Assembly (NCBI GenBank): GCA_944472155.2
Contig: OX235271.1
Span: 80,336,256 to 80,400,255 of the forward strand
Length of the DNA: 64,000 nt
Reading direction: 5' to 3'
DNA from: Trichobilharzia szidati
Taxonomy: Eukaryota > Platyhelminthes > Trematoda > Strigeidida > Schistosomatidae
Of the stretch, positions 53,901 through 64,000 are shown piece after piece. The translations under genes and the position numbers were made by a program. Below the pieces are notes generated by a model. The model worked only from the letters and a program-made list of their open reading frames with translations, was not told the origin of the DNA and searched no databases. Each line of letters starts with the position of its first letter. Positions within the stretch are counted from its first letter, which is position 1.

Positions 53901-56900
53901 GATAGTTAATTTGCGGAGCTTTCATCACCCTACTGGGTGACATCTTCATCACTATCATATCTAAAAACAACATTGTTATGATTAATTTGAAAATGGTTTC
54001 TTCAGACAGATTTTCTCATTTTCTACAAGGGTTTTATTCATGTACGTGATACAGAAACAGTTTAAATCGTCTAGTAGTGTTCTCACACAAAAAAATCAAT
54101 TTAACTGGATAAATTCCATTCAAAGCTATTTTCTTTGATTTCCTTACATACAGCCTATTTCGTTATCGCTGTAACTATCTCCAATAACTCTTAAACTCTT
54201 AATTCAGTTGAATGAAATTCTAAAAATTCTCAATTTTAGTTAATCTGTCTAATCATATTCTCTCAATACTAAGTGACTGCAAAAATGCTATAATTTGTAT
54301 CATATCTATTTCTTTAGATGACTAAATAATTCCAGTTACTGTTCCGCTATTTCTAATGATCACCTTAAATCTTTTTCAATTCTTAAATTAGTTAAATGTA
54401 CGGTTAACTGCTAACCCTAAAATGTACCCTTTTACTCACTGTGTATAGGTCCACTAATCGAAGTTTCGGGCTGGACAACAGAGTTCTTTGAAACATTAAT
54501 CAAACTAAGCTTTACTCGGACCCATATTGCATTGAGTGCATAATCAGTGCATTCCGTTGACTGGAGTAAAAGTTTTTAAATCACTGACTCTTCAGTATCT
54601 AGTAGTCTCGTATACTGAATTACTGTCCGTAGAAAGAATCAAAGTATGCTGTAGAATTATAGCAAAGAAGGCATACCTTTAGACCCAATAGCTATAAATT
54701 TTTTTGGAAATGATATGGGGAAATTTCATATAAGGGTCTGTCAGAAGAAACAACTTGCTGTATATATACTCTGCTATACAAAGGATTTAGGGTATATTTT
54801 ATGATGCTTATGAGTCACCATATTTACACTTCATATAAGTTAATATAGTTCTTTCTTAGGTCTTTTCCTCTGCTTCACAATCGGGTTGCTTAGAATTGCC
54901 AGGCACAGTTAACCGCTCATAACAGAATTACTCGAAATACCTTCGTTTCTATTCCTATTTGGCATTTCCTGTTAATACATCTAAACCAAACTGATACATT
55001 CAATGGCTCTGTAGATCATTTTTTTGGTGTTTAAAGTAATAGACACTGAGTTCTGGTCACAGTAAAACAGCAGGACCATCCGGCTGACAAATCCCAAGTG
55101 GAATGAAACGTGTATACTATATTCTAAGGCAAGTCACCACCGGACAAGTCACTGTCGTTTCTAGCTTCGCCACATCCTAGCAACCACAACAAGTGGAAAA
55201 TTTCCATAGTTTACCCTTGAAACTAGAGCAAATTATTAAATAATTTCGATTTTCAGCTGGTGCATGTCAAATAGCTGTTTCCGGTTAATTCTCGTTCCTT
55301 TTTAAATCCAGACAGTTACTTGAAATTAATCCCAACTTATATTTTAGAGGGGAGAAAATGTCGTTTTTATTGTTGAGTCATTCTGAAGAACTACTTAGTC
55401 ATTCACAGTAGAAATTTTTTTCCATGATAAATAAGGACAAAAGAAGAACAATGAGTCAAGCTGCTTAAGTAATCTGGTGGATGCTAGCTAGTAGTGGAAT
55501 CCAGGATGCGCCTGCATTTCCCGGTGAGTGATGATGCTCCTTCTAAGACTTTAACTCAGTACCTATCGTTTCAAACGCCGAAACGTTATTCATTAGACCA
55601 TTTGAACCAAAAGAGCCACCTCTTGTGAGACAGGAATAAGTTACTACTTGCTTTTAATTCAATATTGATTTTCCCATTGATTCACTGGACCAAAATGTTC
55701 GGCCTCTATTGACGATAGTCCTGACAATCGACAAGAAAATCAAAAAAGAGTTAAAAACCAATTCTAAGTTGAATATCTTGTCTGATTGGTTGGTTTTCAA
55801 TGGTTCTCTAAATGACGTCAGCTTATGACGAAATCCTCCAACCAATCAAACAAAATCCCTACAAAAAAGCCAATACTTGAAAATTAATCTGATGCTCACT
55901 AGTGGCTGGCCCTATTCAGGTAGGTAAATACCTAAGGTTCTGGTGGAAAGCCCTAACCAGTAGGGTGCAGTAGGTTGAAGGTGAGGCAGTAACTTATCGA
56001 AGAAGACATTGGCTAGTGGTCGCGCTATGTCGTGAATTTGCAGCAGTTAGAATTCATGGACTGGCCATTGGGTCGGGTCCCAGTGGCTTAATGGTCTACG
56101 AGCTCGCTAGCTTTGTAACCAGAAGGTTTGGAACCCCGGCGGTGGGTGCTTACTGATGAGGAGTTCCAAACCAGGCCAAAACAGCTGGCTGCCCAGTACT
56201 CCCTGCAGGTTTTCGAATGGTTCTCCAACTGATGTCAATTCATGATGAAATCCCCCAGATAATCAAACAAAGTCCCCAATATTTTGTTGATCTTGCCATG
56301 CTCAGATGGAATATCTGCGGAACAGTTTATTCAAAATCTGGCAATTCACTACGCCTCATAAATTCAGCTAGTTTCCAACCTCCTATTTTGTAAATCCTTC
56401 GTTTTATGCCACTCTGTGATTTTATTCTTCACATTATTAACTCTATTATTAAACAGATTGAAAATTTAAGTTTTAGAAAAGAAATTTATGGTGAAATTTT
56501 CCTCTTTTCATCCTACTCACTTGTACCCTATCCATTTTTTTCCACCTCTATTTTCTCACATAAATCTGCTTCTTCCTCGACAACTTCACTACAACGAATA
56601 AACAGACCGATTTAATGGATCATTGTGAACGTGTAAATCAACTGAAAGATCGTGCTGTAACAATAAATCGTGTATGGAAAAAATCACGTGATGATTTAAG
56701 TATACGTATCCAAGCCACACTGCTACAAATCTCAGAATTGTCGAATGAAAAACGTATTAAAACAGAGAAGTATCAATCTCAGAAAGAATTGTGTGATTTT
56801 TTAAAGGAACAAGTAAATTGAATCTTTGTTTTTTTTTTAAATTTATCTATTTAATATGTTAATATTTGTAAATGTTTTTTTTAAAAATTTTTCTTTGCTC

Positions 56901-59900
56901 GCGTTGAATAGTTCAGTATAAATGATAAGTAAACTTAAAATCTATTCTCTAATCGATACGATACATCCGTAATATACATCTATAATTCATAGGGAAAAGT
57001 GTTATTATGAGACGGTATAAATAAAAGGGTGTTTCACGAATGAATGGTTTTGCTCATATGAATGGCGAATATCAAGAAGTGACCGGGTGGAAGGTAAAAA
57101 TCATTGATCATTGAACCTTGGGTGGAAGGTAAAATGTTTGCTTTTAACCTGGATGATCCAGTTAGTGATTTCTCACTTGATCATGGGTTTGCACCGAAAA
57201 AGATTCTTAAGATGGATTGAAAAAGCTGTCAGATACTTACTGATTTATCATGGTCTTTCTGGTAGGCATCGGTTCATGTGGTAATCTAATCTCAGGATGA
57301 TGATTCCAGTTATAATAGCTATTGAAATAGGATAGCGGTTGAATCTGTGACAGTGAATTCCGATCACAACTAAGATTAACAGTAGATTGACCGTCTCAGA
57401 AATGACACAGATCAACATTTGCTGAGTGCGTCTTCCATATTTTAGCTTATACTCAACATTTAAGATTATTTTAAGTTTGAAATCCAAAAATTACTACAAC
57501 GATAGATATAAGTTTGTTGGGTCCTGTTTTCAGAATCTGAGACTTCTTCAAACTGGTTTTAGGACTCCCTATATGACGTGAAAAAAAGTAGGTTTCTGTT
57601 CATGAGTGTATTCATCTAGCTATCTGAATTAGCTAAACCCGTCTAAAAAACAGTGTTGGATTAAGCTGATCGACCAGGTTGTGGAGTTAAATTGAATAAA
57701 GCTACCGTCACACCTGATTGGTGATGTTTCCTGAAATTGGTTGATGTTGGAAAACTTATAATGGTGGTTAGACTAAAGTATGCTGCGGATTCATGCAGTA
57801 TTATTTTTTTACTCCTTTACGTTCCCAGTGGAACATAGGGCTACAAGCTAGAGACCTAAAGTTTCTGTAGCAGTGGTTTTTATTTTTACGGGATGGGGTT
57901 GCTAGCCCAATGCCCAACCTTCCCTCTTCGCCAGTCTTATTACCGGCTTATTGAGCGAGGTAAAGGAGTGAGTCGGCCGATGATCGAACCCCGGACCACA
58001 TGAGCAGTTGGCGAGCATTCCACCACTGCGCCACCGAAGCACTGCAGATTCATGCAGTCATTAGGTAATGGCCTGCGTAGCGTATGAATAGTTGAGCTAC
58101 CTGCATGAAGTCCACAAGGTCCTAAGAATAAATGGTCAGATACATTTCATGATCTGTCTTATAGTCGACGACAATGAAGTTGGTGTGTTCTGTACGTCCT
58201 CTGAGATATTTATGAGATGAATCTATCATACTGTATCATAATACTTCTGTTCTCATCTATCTAGTATTTCAGTTCGCACCAGTATGAATCTGTGCAAAAT
58301 GTTAAATTGATTCGTGAATCAACTAATCAGTCACAGCTCTTACTAATATGCCATATTGAGTCCTGATCAGATAATTTGAATTATCTAGAGATAGATGCAG
58401 TCTGGACAGTAAAGATGAAATTCATCCGGTAGATAGAAGCTAAGTACTGTCCCATCCTTATGTAGATGAAAATGCTCAATTTTCTGTGAGGTTATAAGGG
58501 AATGAACCACATATTTTTTTCAGATACTGAAACTAGAGTATAAGAATTTTCGCAAATTAGAAAGTTCAAAATTTAGTGTATCAAAAGACTAAACATCACA
58601 TTCTTTTTATATGTATTACAAAGTAAAAGACTGAAGAAATATAAAGGCAAAGACAGGAAAGACGGAAAAAGAGTAATTAATACCCTTCTTTAGATTAATT
58701 TTAGCTTATTTAGAGGAAATGAGCTTGATCAAAATTTCGTTATCAAGACAATTATTATTATATTATTATTATTGTTTCCTTTGGTTCCTAGAGGAACATA
58801 GGGCTTCAGCCGCACGTCTCCATTGCGTTCGATTCGCTACCAACGTTTTCACCTGGCTCTACGTCTGCCCACATGCTTTCATCTCCGCTTCACATGACCT
58901 CCTCCATGTCACCCATTCGGCTTCCACTCTAGGGCCTGTCTTGTGATGTCACTTGGTAGTTTGTTTTCTCAGAGTGTGGCCAATCCACCTCCATCTCTTC
59001 CTGCATATTTGGTACACACTCTGTCCCACCTAGGTTGGTTCTCTCCCAGAGATCCCTCCCTAATGCTGATCTTTTCTGGCCATCTGATCTTGAGTATTGA
59101 GCGAAGACAGTTAGCTGTTAATGAAGGTCTGTAGTTTGTTTGAGGTGCTCTTCATGACGCGCCAAGTCTCTGATCCGCATTGACTTCACATTGAAGTTGA
59201 AAATCCGGATCATATTCTTCATGCTGAGTGCTGTTGATCTCCACACAGACTTGAAAGTAGTGAAAGCTTGCCTTGCTTTCTCAACCCTTGCTTTGATATC
59301 CTCGTCAGTTCCGCCAAGACAGTTACAGACAAATCAAATAAGTGCAGTTGGAACCTCTTTTCCAGTTGCTTCTACTAAATCTACTGGTCCCAAAATAAAT
59401 ATTGTACCCTTTTATTACCTCCATATCTCTGTATTATGATCTTTCAATTAACCATTTTCTTCTCACCTCTTCAACTTCACTTATTTTTTCGGTAAATATC
59501 GTTCATTGTTTTCCAACATTCTAAACGTCTCTCTTTTCTATAATTATTGAACCTTCCATTATATATACTTCATCAGTGGTTCAGCGTTAGAATGCGCACC
59601 GACCACGTATTTGGTCCGCAGTTCGATTCCTGGCTGACGTACTCCCAAAACTCATTAAGCCAGCAGTAAGGCGGTTAGAGAGGGGAGGCTGGGATTGAGG
59701 CTAGCAACTCCACCAAGTTTTTAAAAAATAATAAAAATAAACTCACTGCTACCAAAACTTCAGAGGTCAAACTTGAAGACCTATTTTCCACTCAGAAAGT
59801 GAAGGAATAAAATTTAAAAACAAATAAAAATGTCTTTTTTTATATCATTTAAACTAACAATTCTCTGATCTACTCTTTTCATGACCTAGTCCTCGTATTT

Positions 59901-62900
59901 TTAAAACTTTCTATGTTAAAAAGATAAGTTTAGGAAGTGCAGATACAATGTACATTACATTATGTGACTTATATGATTTACTGTGAATAAATTAGTGAAC
60001 GAATGTCATTCAGTGATTCCTAAACGTTGTTTGTTTGATTGTATCTTGGATTAATTCTCTCTTCTGACCTATCCTGGTCCTCCTATGTCTTAGCGATTTC
60101 TAAAAGAATATTTCGTCTGAATTTTTACATTAAGAAGTTAAGGCACTCAGGCATAACTCAACCACTCCTCTTACAATTTGTCAACTCGTGTATTTTACCT
60201 ATTCTTCTTTACTGTTCACCCTTATTCTTTCCTGGATTGCTTAAAAAAACTATATCATACTTCGTAGAACTCTGAAGACTGTCAGCCAGTAGGGCGAGTG
60301 ATATCCCATTGGGCCATATCGTTGACATTGTCACCGATAGGCACTTGATGTCATGCAACAAATTCGCTAAAGGAATTTTGTCAGACTTTGAGCACCCACT
60401 ATACCCGCAGCTCCAACCTTGTGTCTTCTCAGGTAAAACAAGAAGTCTTTTCAGAAGAATTTATGCACGTACGTCTAAGTATAAAAATTCAACCATACCA
60501 TATTTAACACGTACTTTATGTAATGAAAATAGTGTCTGGCATGAACTAACTAACCTTCTTAGCACTAGTAAATAAACCATTTCCTCCACCCTTACAACAT
60601 CAACCTTTATTGTTATTGTATTTCTTATATTTATAATCCTCTCAGTTTTTTGTTTTGTTTATTTTTTTTCATAAGTGTGGACATAATTTAAGCTGTGTTA
60701 AAACTGTTAATTTTGTATTTTCCCTCACTATACTATATCAACAGAACATTAGATCCAATAATCTATAACATGCTAAAGTTCCCAAACTGAATCGACAATA
60801 CCGTTTGAAACAAACTCACTGTTATTATTATTACTATTGTTTTGTTGTTGTTGTTTGTTTCCTTCACGTTCCCCAGTGGAACATAGGGCTTCAAGCTAGT
60901 GGCTTGAAGTTTCTGTAGCAGTGCTTATTTTACAGGATGGGGTTGCTAGCCTCATGCCCAACCTTTCCTCTTCACCAGCACTATTTCTGGCTTGGCGAGG
61001 TAAAGGAGTGCGTCGGTGGCCGGGGATCGAAGCCCGGACCATGTGCATGGTCGGTGAGCGCCCTAACCGCTATGCCACTGACGCACATTATTACTATTAT
61101 TATTATTATTATTGTGTTTAATTATCTCACTTCGTGCTTCGAATATTTTTGACTTTATATCGTAAATGTTGGCAAACTCCTCTGGTTGATTTTGTTTTAA
61201 TTTTATTTATATTTTGGGCAAATCAGATGCAATATTGTGACAAATGCTGAGAATTCCATTATGTATTATAAGTACTGTTTTTGGAATAAAATAGATTATT
61301 ATTACTATTATTATTGTATATCTATTGATTATAAGTGACTGAATAATATACTTTAAATGCTCTGTATTTGTGGGTGTCTAGTCAGAAAGGATAATATAGG
61401 ATATTTTACGTTTATTAAATGACTAATATTTTATTCTGCAAAGAGAATATTTCATCTTTTTTATATAAACGTAGCATTAGTAGTAGTAGTATACACCCAG
61501 TTTAACTAATTCACACCCATTTCAGTTTGTCATCTACTGAATCATCAAATCATTCATTACAGAAGAGGAAATGACTAGTCATATAGTTAGTTGTAGGGTA
61601 TGTATTATCACTTATCTCAAGGCGGTATATGGCAACGTCTAGTCGAATTACTGTTTTGTTTAATATTTTACAAAATAACTTAAACTTGTGCTTCAGTTAG
61701 AATTAAACTTGACATAGGATATTGCTTATTGGAGTATGGTGGAGATTTGTAGCTCAGGTGGATAATTTTGATGTAGTTATCATTACTTCATTTGAAGTAT
61801 GCGCTGAAGATGTTGCCTAGTAGGGAGATGAAAACTTTGCAAATAAACCATCCAGCTCAGAGAACACAACGACATCAAAAAAAACTATTGGAGTGAGATA
61901 CAAAGTACGCTCACCTGCGCCACTGAATGTTATCCAACAAGAGTGTTTAATGAGTACTTAACTCTTACCGAAGTATGTCAAATAAATTAAACATATTATT
62001 ATCAAACTGATTGGAAAGATATTGTGGGAGAGTGTTGTTAGAAGTTTTATTCTGCAGTAAAAAGAACTTAGTGGACAGTGACTTGATATTAACAAATATT
62101 GAATTTTCAAGTATTGGTTTTGTAGGGATTTTGTTTTGATTTCATCATGAGCTGACATCTATTAGAGAACCACTGGAAAACCTGGGAGTACTGGACAGCT
62201 GCTTCGTCCTAGTTTGGGGCTCTTCATCAGTACGCACTCACACTGCGGAGTTCGAACCCATGACCTCCTGGTTACAAGGCGAGCTCTTAGGACCATTGGA
62301 TCGGGTCCCAGTGGCTCAATGGTCTACGAGCTCTCTGGCCTTGTAACCAGAAGCTCCTGGGTTCGAACCCTGGTGGTGAAGTGAATTATTGAGCATCTTG
62401 TGTAATGAAAAAAGTCAATTTAGTTTCATGAAATATCTTTTCCAATGCACATCTAATTCTTCTTTCTATTCCTGCTGATGCTTCTTTCCCTTTGTACACC
62501 AGACGAACAAAAATTGGTTTCTTCTCAACCATTATAAGTTTCAGTTTGAACGTTTCTTCTATTTCATATTTCATTGTGAACTTCCTGAGATATCTGTTCT
62601 CTTATTTCGGGGAATGTTGAAGACTAAGGAGTCTTAGGTAGCTATTATATCATACCTTGAAACACTTCTCGTCAGCTGTTTCCAAGACCTTATGAAAGAT
62701 CAAATCAAAGACCAATAGTTTAAGAGGAGCGTATGTTACACTTTGACCACTGTGTCGAAAACTAACACCTCATTAATTTTTATGTTAATTATAAGTATTT
62801 ATGAGTAAATCTGATTTGATATCCCTAATCAGTCAGAATATTCGATTTAAGTTGATGGACATTTATTTTAAAACAGCCACAGATGATTACATTAACACCA

Positions 62901-63445
62901 TCTCAGTAACATAATGTGGCATAACACTGGTTCATATAAAGGTATTCCTCGTTATCAGTTGACTTTAAATAGGTAGATAGGTTGAAACTATCCAATGGTT
63001 AGCACCGAATTGAATAAACTCTTAAAATAACTGTCTTCAGAGTATAAACCAAGCAACCTGTCATTCATAAATATCTACAGATATCAACTCTTATAAATCT
63101 ACTAGTTAAGAGTGAAGCTAAATTGAATTTCCTAGTGTATAAATTCTAAACTGTGCTTTCTTATGAAGTTTCACTCTATATATAGCCATCTTGTCTTGTT
63201 TATACTCGTAATAACCATGCATTTTATTGAAACTTTATAGTGTGATGTATAATTAGCTCTTTTTTGTTTTGTTTTATTTCTCGTCAATCTGTTTGTTATC
63301 TTAGGTTCAAAGATGGCGTAAAGAAAAACTAGAAATGAGTGAATTAGAAGAGAAAGAGAATGCAAAACTGAAAGCACGACAAGAAGAAGCTGAATCTATT
63401 AAAAAGGCTAAAGAGAATGCTATTAGAAAAGTAATCAAAGACAAG
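47570..63445 (+). CDS. CCDC148: CCDC148-like coiled-coil protein, five exons, 3' end beyond window
   Basis: Exons 47570-47940, 47984-48391, 52232-52373, 56606-56812 and 63305-63445 join to 423 codons without a frame break. The order of conserved blocks follows vertebrate CCDC148: an N-terminal coiled coil, a PLYSLRKEIKEWNE block, the Asp/Trp-rich HAWDWQ segment, the YIWDIYRRHIMHQRRHY and DLMDHCERVNQ region, a QKELCDFLKEQVQRWRKEK region, and a Lys/Glu-rich helix. No signal peptide or membrane segment. The role is little known; the family is linked to cilia and sperm by expression. An in-frame TAA precedes ATG 47570; a second ATG at 47591 could also be used. Introns are 43, 3840, 4232 and 6492 nt. 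Family call from remembered patterns. Confidence 0.85.
47941..47983 (+). other. 43-nt intron 1 of CCDC148
   Basis: GTTAGT to CTAAAAG. Removing it joins AG with G to form an Arg codon and restores one continuous frame (SLRKEIKEWNE). Without splicing the frame stops at 47978. Confidence 0.88.
47984..48391 (+). CDS. CCDC148: CCDC148 exon 2
   Basis: Encodes residues 124-260: KEIKEWNETDMKDE, a heptad-rich stretch, then IPEHAWDWQCS and FIMLDFEFYNQLEVI. Ends GCTGA at donor GTGAGT; the apparent TGA stop lies across the splice site. Confidence 0.88.
48599..48908 (-). mobile_element. LTR-B solo LTR
   Basis: Minus orientation, TGTAACGGCAGGAG to GCACACACCACG in plus coordinates, flanked by exact GTTT at 48595-48598 and 48909-48912. 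Lies in CCDC148 intron 2. Confidence 0.8.
49015..49340 (-). repeat. SINE-B copy, degenerate
   Basis: Minus strand; inverted head region 49115-49185, module remnant (AGCTGTTTCGTCCTAGTTC) and upstream block to about 49340. Confidence 0.5.
49610..49918. repeat. SINE-B inverted pair
   Basis: Minus unit 49610-49806 (head and CCGAGGA-core module) followed at about 49810 by a plus tail fragment that begins ACAGTACTC, that is, at the position of the hammerhead cleavage site, and ends CAATACTTGAAGATT at 49918. Confidence 0.65.
50483..50503 (+). repeat. (CGGT)n microsatellite
   Basis: Five CGGT units, GC-rich in an AT-rich setting. Confidence 0.9.
50655..50958 (-). mobile_element. Non-LTR retrotransposon, reverse transcriptase C-terminus
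   Basis: Minus strand reads WLGHVLRM, then after a frameshift HRLPRRAMLADIGSGWKRA, GGQTKTWHQSMKSTTVSL and [16 protein letters not shown]. This is the C-terminal pattern after the polymerase in many non-LTR elements. A frameshift and stop show it is dead. It lies in CCDC148 intron 2. Confidence 0.65.
51665..51862 (-). repeat. SINE-H copy, degenerate
   Basis: Minus strand with inverted B-box-like GCTGAGATTCGAAGCTGGAC near 51830 and body down to GCGTTCCGGGTAAAAC. Confidence 0.5.
52232..52373 (+). CDS. CCDC148: CCDC148 exon 3
   Basis: Encodes residues 261-307: EQLWNSNELEMF, YIWDIYRRHIMHQRRHYTLD and NRSNKEI. Acceptor TCTTATTAG, donor ATA/GTAAGT; its first base completes the Asp codon from exon 2. 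Confidence 0.9.
52660..53502 (+). mobile_element. RTE-like retrotransposon 3' half with (AAT)n tail
   Basis: With internal stops, plus strand reads KAFN, NSTCQVIHNGKLSEAFEVHT then GVRQG of the polymerase domain, later FFNTNVKSVLLYGSETWP and IGHTLRKP, then 3'UTR and a run of AAT units (53482-53502), the usual RTE end. A deletion joins GVRQG to the C-terminal part. In CCDC148 intron 3. Confidence 0.78.
53745..53870 (+). repeat. SINE-B fragment
   Basis: Plus strand module remnant (CCTAGGACGAAACGGCTGAC) and a tail with ATTGGTTCGGGACAAAATC. Confidence 0.5.
53880..55460. other. No exon seen (CCDC148 intron 3)
   Basis: AT-rich intronic DNA; no repeat family or RNA gene recognised. Confidence 0.4.
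55464..55630 (-). mobile_element. Sm-alpha type SINE lacking the ribozyme core
   Basis: Minus strand: head with TTTTGGTTCAAATGGTCTAA (A-box region), body GAGCATCATCACTCACCGGG, then AATGCAGG joined to CGCATCCTGGATTCC. Stem I 5' strand, core, stem II and GAAA are missing, while the substrate strand and tail remain. Compare the minus copy at 29893-30052. Confidence 0.7.
55790..56275 (+). repeat. SINE-B head-to-tail dimer
   Basis: A tail that begins just 3' of the would-be cleavage site (GGTTTTCAATGGTTCTC at 55793) ends CAATACTTGAAAATT and runs directly into the start of a full unit (AATCTGATGCTCAC, 55892 on). That unit has its upstream block, tRNA-like head (56075-56140), module (56150-56205) and tail. 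Spacing between equivalent module positions is about 400 nt. Confidence 0.75.
56606..56812 (+). CDS. CCDC148: CCDC148 exon 4
   Basis: 69 codons, phase 0 at both ends: TDLMDHCERVNQLKDR, ISELSNEKRIK, QKELCDFLKEQ. Starts after AATAAACAG, not at the ATG at 56615. Donor CAA/GTAAAT. Confidence 0.88.
57810..58042 (-). repeat. SINE-H copy
   Basis: Minus strand with inverted head (57970-58042; GATCGAACCCCGGACC marks the B box), body and the terminal GTTCCCAGTGGAACATAGGG. Confidence 0.7.
58745..59330 (-). mobile_element. RTE-like retrotransposon 3' end
   Basis: Minus strand from an (AAT)n-type end (58747-58770) through 3'UTR to the C-terminal coding remnant (antisense of the FNTNVKS region near 59200). 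It shows uninterrupted sequence at the site where MITE-like element 2 sits in the 5 kb copy. Confidence 0.65.
59570..59812 (+). repeat. SINE-H copy
   Basis: Plus strand head CAGTGGTTCAGCGTTAGAAT with B-box GCAGTTCGATTCCTGGC, body GGGAGGCTGGGATTGAGG, and end CCACTCAGAAAGTGAAGGAA. Confidence 0.7.
60030..61316 (+). mobile_element. CR1-like non-LTR retrotransposon 3' end, interrupted by SINE-H
   Basis: Plus strand keeps YLGLILSSDLSWSSYV, LRHSGITQPLLLQFVNSCIL, PILLYCSPLFFPGLLKK, then after a frame break RTRSL-like and IYARTSKYKN ... PYLTRTLCNE. These are the C-terminal part of a CR1-type polymerase. 3'UTR resumes after the SINE-H insertion at 60855-61087 and ends in AATAAAATAGATT with ATT units at 61300-61316. 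Confidence 0.75.
60855..61087 (-). repeat. SINE-H copy inserted in the CR1-like 3'UTR
   Basis: Minus strand, well preserved: inverted head (61010-61087, GCGTCGGTGGCCGGGGATCG) and terminal GTTCCCCAGTGGAACATAGG. ATT-rich sequence flanks both ends. Confidence 0.75.
61320..62110. other. No exon seen (CCDC148 intron 4)
   Basis: AT-rich intronic DNA. No repeat family member recognised. Confidence 0.4.
62115..62380. repeat. SINE-B head-to-head pair
   Basis: Minus unit 62115-62298 (tail, module, inverted head) and plus head 62300-62380 (GGGTCCCAGTGGCTCAATGG, B box GGGTTCGAACCCTGG). The plus head has no module after it. Confidence 0.7.
62386..62580 (-). mobile_element. Probable Penelope-like fragment (region before GIY-YIG)
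   Basis: Minus frame from ATG 62574 reads KKPIFVRLVYKGKEASAG then IERRIRCALEKIF and TKLTFFI. The pattern of FVRL.YKG followed by R.IR.A....F..TKL is what I recall between polymerase and GIY-YIG domains of Penelope-like elements. It is next to SINE-B DNA and lacks further coding sequence. A diverged host exon is possible. Confidence 0.4.
63305..63445 (+). CDS. CCDC148: CCDC148 exon 5 (last in window)
   Basis: 47 codons, phase 0 at both ends: VQRWRKEKLEMSELEEKEN, then a Lys/Glu/Ala-rich helix ending RKVIKDK. Acceptor TTATCTTAG, donor AAG/GTATTC. The C-terminus must lie beyond 64000. Confidence 0.88.
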
Positions 63446-63574
63446 GTATTCATTCTTTAATGCATTTGTATATAATAAATTTATCCTCTCAGTTTTAGTA
63501 TCTCTTATATTACCCAGTTATTAATAGAAGTTGCTGGTCAGTGAGTATTTAACTGTCCTAATAAGTTAATTCCA

Positions 63575-63650
63575 TTATAGGTGAAATTTTTTTGATAAAG
63601 TCTCACAGTATTATACAATAGTAATATTTACTGATGAAGTTTCGAGCACA
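63575..63650 (+). repeat. Single arm of the palindrome seen at 3388-3535
   Basis: GATAAAGTCTCACAGTATTA and ATATTTACTGATGAAGTTTC match the 3.4 kb palindrome arms, here only once. The rest of 63446-64000 shows nothing recognised. Confidence 0.5.
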
Positions 63651-64000
63651 ATTAATTGCCGCTCATAACCATATCAAGGTACTCACTTTTTTCATTTCTA
63701 TTGCATGTGTTGGGTGTAGACTTGATGAACAAGGATTCAGTAATCAACCTTTCTCTCCACTTACCTATATTACTTTTCAGAATTTTAACCCTCTCCCACC
63801 CTCTTGTGTGGTTGTGTGTTATTGCATGCAGTGCAGTCGCTGAGCTTTCCTCTAAATTACTTATCTTGTTGGGATCAACCATTCTTACCTAAGCCACATT
63901 CTAATGTTCCGACAATCTGACTACACCCGACCTACTACTTTGACCTATGTAGTTGACTTAACTCACAGTCACTTCAAGGTATTTTGTAAATTATATCATT

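Noticed and set aside
1..64000. CRISPR array, bacterial operon or prophage
   Set aside because: No regularly spaced repeats; spliced genes with GT-AG introns and retroelements show a eukaryotic nuclear genome.

Overview
This is AT-rich, intron-rich, repeat-dense eukaryotic DNA. It most likely comes from a blood fluke (genus Schistosoma). The case for that is: SINEs carrying the Sm-alpha type hammerhead-ribozyme module, Penelope-like, RTE and CR1 retroelement pieces of schistosome type, degenerate TTAGGG-like tracts, and two genes whose first introns are tiny (35 and 43 nt) while later introns run to several kilobases, a known schistosome gene habit.

Two protein-coding genes can be assembled exon by exon, with phases that join without a break. 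On the minus strand, 37825 down to 7551, nine exons encode 567 residues of an EFHC1/EFHC2-family axonemal protein with three DM10 domains. A C-terminal exon (EF-hand part) was not found and probably lies left of the window. On the plus strand, 47570 to 63445, five exons encode the first 423 residues of a CCDC148-like coiled-coil protein that continues past the right edge. The genes are divergently arranged, about 9.7 kb apart, and both families are linked to cilia or flagella.

Nearly everything else is intron or intergenic DNA filled with mobile elements: (1) eight solo LTRs or fragments of two LTR families, most with exact 4-bp target duplications; (2) four Penelope-like (GIY-YIG) loci, each with an inverted copy of its own tail or flank, plus two weaker relics; (3) about eighteen copies of a tRNA-headed repeat ('SINE-B' here) with a hammerhead-like module, in inverted and head-to-tail pairs; (4) Sm-alpha type SINEs; (5) two further tRNA-headed SINE groups ('SINE-H', 'SINE-G'); (6) two MITE-like elements with inverted termini and telomere-like interiors, one inserted in an RTE relic; (7) RTE, CR1 and other non-LTR 3' ends. 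Repeat names SINE-B, -G, -H, LTR-A, -B and PLE-A, -B, -C are working labels for this window only.

The best candidate for something little described is the SINE-B family. One copy (22962-23010) folds on paper into a hammerhead ribozyme with every core base present, and two copies show tail-to-head junctions, suggesting multimeric, self-processing transcripts like Sm-alpha satellites or retrozymes. All calls were made by eye; family identities come from remembered protein and repeat patterns, not searches.
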